Positions 5,538-7,579 of a DNA stretch of 7,579 nucleotides are shown piece by piece (positions within the stretch are counted from its first letter, which is position 1; the number at the start of each line of letters is the position of its first letter). Under the pieces are notes generated by a model, which did not search any database, was not told the DNA's origin, and saw nothing but the letters and a program-made list of their open reading frames with translations. Origin of the DNA: Spirochaetales bacterium (GTDB lineage: Bacteria; Spirochaetota; Spirochaetia; JAGLYY01). The DNA is taken from assembly GCA_023131935.1 (NCBI GenBank), contig JAGLYY010000304.1, forward strand, positions 1 through 7,579, in the 5' to 3' direction. A program made the translations under genes and the position numbers.

Positions 5538-7000
5538 ATGAAGGACTGATCTTTGAACGATCCCGAAAAGGGAGGGTTGGATTCCTCTTTCCCGCTCTCG
5601 ACGTACCTGAAAAAAAGATAGCGGAGATTCTGCCCGATTCTTACAGACGGCAGGAAATACCTCCTCTTCCAGAGGTTTCTGAAGTCGATGTGGTCCGCCA
5701 CTATACCCTGCTTTCCAGGAAAAACTATGGGGTCGATCTCGGTTTTTACCCATTAGGTTCCTGCACGATGAAGTACAACCCGAAGATGAATGAAGCTGCA
5801 GCCGCCTTACCTGGTTTTGCGGATGTCCATCCGCTTCAGCCGGAATCAACGGTACAGGGTACTCTGGAGATGTTATATAAAGCAACGGAGCTGCTTTGTG
5901 AGTTAACCGGTATGGACTGGGGAACCCTGCAGCCCTTCGCGGGAGCCCACGGCGAGTTTACCGGGATGAAACTCTTCAAAGCATACTTCGATTCCCGGGG
6001 AGAGGAGAAACGAACAAAACTGCTTGTACCCGATTCTGCCCATGGAACGAATCCCGCTTCTGCCCACATTGCCGGATTTGACGTTGTCGAACTGAAATCC
6101 TCTGAGGATGGATTGGTATCCCTAGAGGAACTCGACAAATATCTGGATGATAGTCTCGCGGGTATTATGCTCACAAACCCCAATACCCTTGGCCTCTTTG
6201 AAAAAGACATCATGGAGATCGCCGCGCGCGTCCATAAGGCCGGGGGATTATTGTACTACGATGGCGCAAATATGAACGCCATTATGGGTATAATCAGACC
6301 CGGAGATATGGGGTTTGATGTCGTCCATCTGAATCCACATAAAACACTTTCTACTCCCCATGGCGGCGGAGGGCCTGGCAGTGGTACCGTTTTCGTAAAA
6401 GAACGGTTAAGAGATTTTCTGCCGAACCCGGATATCGTGAAAGAGGGGGATAATTACCGCCTACGGAACTCCGCGAAATCTTCCATTGGACGAATTTCCG
6501 GTTTCTATGGGAATATCGCTGTGATACTGCGCGCGTACAGCTACCTCCTCTTTATGGGAAGTGATGGGTTGAAAGCCGCTTCAGAAAGGGCTGTCCTGAA
6601 CGCAAATTATCTGAAGGAAAAACTCAAGAAAACCTATAATCTGCCAATCGACATGGTGTGCATGCATGAGTTTGTCTTGTCGGCCAAACCTGAAAAAGAT
6701 AAACATGGGTTTTCTGCCCTGGATATCGCGAAGGGACTACTCGATTACGGAATCCATCCTCCTACTATCTACTTCCCTCTCATTGTGCCGGAAGCTATGA
6801 TGATTGAACCGACCGAGACCGAGAACCTCGATACACTCAATGAATTTATTGAAGCAATGGAAGAGATTCATGAACAGGGCCGAACCAACCCTGAGATTCT
6901 AAAGAAAGCTCCTCTTTCTACAGCGGTTCGCAGGGTGGATGAATTTCGTGCCGCCAAAGAGCCGATCTTAAGGTGGTTTCCTGAGACAAAGACAGATTAA
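5534..7000 (+). CDS. gcvPB: glycine dehydrogenase (decarboxylating) subunit 2 (P protein beta)
   Basis: The PLP-bearing C-terminal half of glycine decarboxylase (488 residues). Diagnostic segments: HYTLLSRKNYGVDLGFYPLG then SCTMKYNPK (to 84), QPFAGAHGEFTGM (133-145), PDSAHGTNPASAH (166-178), YYDGANMNAIMG (241-252, Asp243 near the cofactor ring), HLNPHKTLSTPHGGGGPGSG (265-284) with the Schiff-base Lys270 followed by a Gly-rich loop, and the C-terminal HPPTIYFPLIVPEAMMIEPTE (408-428). All expected catalytic elements are present. AGAGG at 5521-5525 lies 8 bases before the ATG, and the start overlaps gcvPA's TGA. It is the last gene of the cluster: a hairpin begins 20 bases after its stop. gcvT, needed for the next step, is absent here and must be elsewhere if the pathway is complete. 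Confidence 0.97.
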   Translation: MNEGLIFERSRKGRVGFLFPALDVPEKKIAEILPDSYRRQEIPPLPEVSEVDVVRHYTLLSRKNYGVDLGFYPLGSCTMKYNPKMNEAAAALPGFADVHPLQPESTVQGTLEMLYKATELLCELTGMDWGTLQPFAGAHGEFTGMKLFKAYFDSRGEEKRTKLLVPDSAHGTNPASAHIAGFDVVELKSSEDGLVSLEELDKYLDDSLAGIMLTNPNTLGLFEKDIMEIAARVHKAGGLLYYDGANMNAIMGIIRPGDMGFDVVHLNPHKTLSTPHGGGGPGSGTVFVKERLRDFLPNPDIVKEGDNYRLRNSAKSSIGRISGFYGNIAVILRAYSYLLFMGSDGLKAASERAVLNANYLKEKLKKTYNLPIDMVCMHEFVLSAKPEKDKHGFSALDIAKGLLDYGIHPPTIYFPLIVPEAMMIEPTETENLDTLNEFIEAMEEIHEQGRTNPEILKKAPLSTAVRRVDEFRAAKEPILRWFPETKTD

Positions 7001-7020
7001 AACCTTATATTATAAATAAC

Positions 7021-7054
7021 GCGGGGTTTTAGGCCAAAGTTGACAAAGCCCCGC
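7021..7054 (+). terminator. GC-rich hairpin after gcvPB, probable terminator
   Basis: GCGGGGTTTT (7021-7030) pairs with AAAGCCCCGC (7045-7054) over 10 positions, including one G-T pair, around a 14-base loop. The stem starts 20 bases after the gcvPB stop. The T-run behind it is weak (AAGTATTTTA), so termination may be partial. The 3' arm also contains part of the next gene's promoter. Confidence 0.55.
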
Positions 7055-7068
7055 AAGTATTTTACTGT
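7040..7068 (+). promoter_or_regulatory. sigma70-type promoter of the dihydroorotate-dehydrogenase-like gene
   Basis: TTGACA at 7040-7045 and TACTGT at 7063-7068 are separated by exactly 17 bases, the same architecture as the serC promoter (TTGACA, 17, TACTCT). Transcription would start near 7075, about 32 bases before the GTG start at 7107. The -35 box lies in the loop and the first base of the 3' arm of the terminator hairpin, so termination and initiation sites overlap. Confidence 0.5.
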
Positions 7069-7092
7069 TACATGCTTTTGAAAATTGTGATC

Positions 7093-7101
7093 AGGGGGGG
7101 G
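7093..7101 (+). promoter_or_regulatory. ribosome binding site formed by a run of eight G
   Basis: A-G8 (7093-7101) is the only possible Shine-Dalgarno sequence before the downstream gene. With the GTG at 7107 the spacer is 5 bases. The alternative in-frame GTG at 7101 overlaps the tract itself and is therefore unlikely. The long G-run is unusual for a ribosome binding site. Confidence 0.55.
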
Positions 7102-7106
7102 TGACC

Positions 7107-7579
7107 GTGGCTAATCTCACTACAACCTATATGGGTCTTGAACTGCGCAATCCTGTGATTGTTGCAAGCTCTCATTTGACTTCTACTCTGGAACAGGTGA
7201 TCGCCTGTGAAAAAGCGGGGGCTGGAGCGGTAGTACTGAAATCGCTCTTCGAAGAGCAGATCCATGCGGATTCGCAGTCCATGATTGGGGATATGAATGC
7301 CTCCGTCCATACCGATGCCCTGGATTACTTCAGGGGGGAGAGTGAATACTATTATCTTGATGAATATCTCAAACTGGTTCAGGAAGCAAAGAAAAAAGTT
7401 TCGATTCCGATAATCGCCAGTTTGAATTGTGTATCAGCGGGCCAGTGGCTGGAGTACGCAAACAGGTTCGAGACTGTTGGTGCCGACGCGCTGGAGCTCA
7501 ATGTTTTTATTATGCCTGCAAACGTCGATCAGGATGGCAGAGCGATAGAGAAGATTTACCTGGATATCGTAAAGGCGAT
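7107..7579 (+). CDS. dihydroorotate dehydrogenase-like flavoprotein (3' partial)
   Basis: The first 157 codons of a gene that continues past the window. The protein begins (GTG read as Met) MANLTTTYMGLELRNPVIVASS, the first strand and helix of a TIM-barrel FMN protein of the dihydroorotate dehydrogenase group. Next come EKAGAGAVVLKSLFEEQI (a Lys at the FMN phosphate edge is expected here), IPIIASLNCVSAGQWLEYAN, and GADALELNVFIMP, where the conserved Asn sits in the ELN motif. The catalytic residue and C-terminal FMN phosphate site lie beyond the window. The divergence, and MGLELRNPVIVAS in place of a true PyrD N-terminus, fit the 'dihydroorotate dehydrogenase-like' family, whose substrate is often unknown. 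The start is supported by the G-run at 7094-7101. It has its own promoter, so it may not share regulation with the glycine genes. Confidence 0.88.
   Translation, partial: MANLTTTYMGLELRNPVIVASSHLTSTLEQVIACEKAGAGAVVLKSLFEEQIHADSQSMIGDMNASVHTDALDYFRGESEYYYLDEYLKLVQEAKKKVSIPIIASLNCVSAGQWLEYANRFETVGADALELNVFIMPANVDQDGRAIEKIYLDIVKA

Noticed and set aside
1..7579. CRISPR array, tRNA or rRNA genes
   Set aside because: No regularly spaced repeats, cloverleaf-like sequences or conserved rRNA segments were seen on either strand.

Overview
The window looks like part of a spirochaete chromosome, probably a free-living Spirochaetales-type organism. This is inferred from three things: the style of the Rhs core end (R-W-M-S-A-D-P, then NNPVKY-DPTG), a lipoprotein with a relaxed lipobox, and a glycine decarboxylase split into two subunits. 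No rRNA or other taxonomic marker is present, so the assignment is tentative. All recognisable genes lie on the + strand.

Region 1 (1-1443) is the end of a polymorphic-toxin locus. It holds the last residues of an Rhs/YD-repeat core joined to a variable C-terminal domain with a papain/C39-like cysteine peptidase layout (Cys85, His191, an acidic residue near 209). A predicted lipoprotein follows with a 1-base stop/start overlap and is the obvious immunity candidate. Both are much more AT-rich than the genes downstream.

Region 2 (1444-2131) has no convincing gene. It contains a 56-codon ORF with a good ribosome binding site whose frame continues past one TAG, a compact hairpin, two copies of an 18-base repeat and, at its right end, an interrupted AT-rich dyad just before a good promoter. 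It reads like decayed accessory DNA next to the toxin locus, ending in the control region of the next operon.

Region 3 (2132-7054) is a serine/glycine/one-carbon gene cluster: serC (phosphoserine aminotransferase), an Lrp/AsnC-type regulator, gcvH, gcvPA and gcvPB. serC/lrp and gcvPA/gcvPB overlap by 4 bases, and the other gaps are short. SerC makes phosphoserine on the route to serine and glycine. GcvH with GcvPA/GcvPB starts oxidative cleavage of glycine. The Lrp-type protein is a plausible local amino-acid sensor. gcvT, the lipoamide dehydrogenase gene, serA and serB are not in the window. A GC-rich hairpin ends the cluster.

Region 4 (7040-7579) starts with a promoter whose -35 box lies inside the 3' part of that hairpin. 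A GTG-started, dihydroorotate-dehydrogenase-like flavoprotein gene follows and runs off the window.

The part most likely to be new biology is the Rhs C-terminal peptidase-like domain with its lipoprotein partner. The metabolic cluster is ordinary in content but has an interesting regulatory layout.
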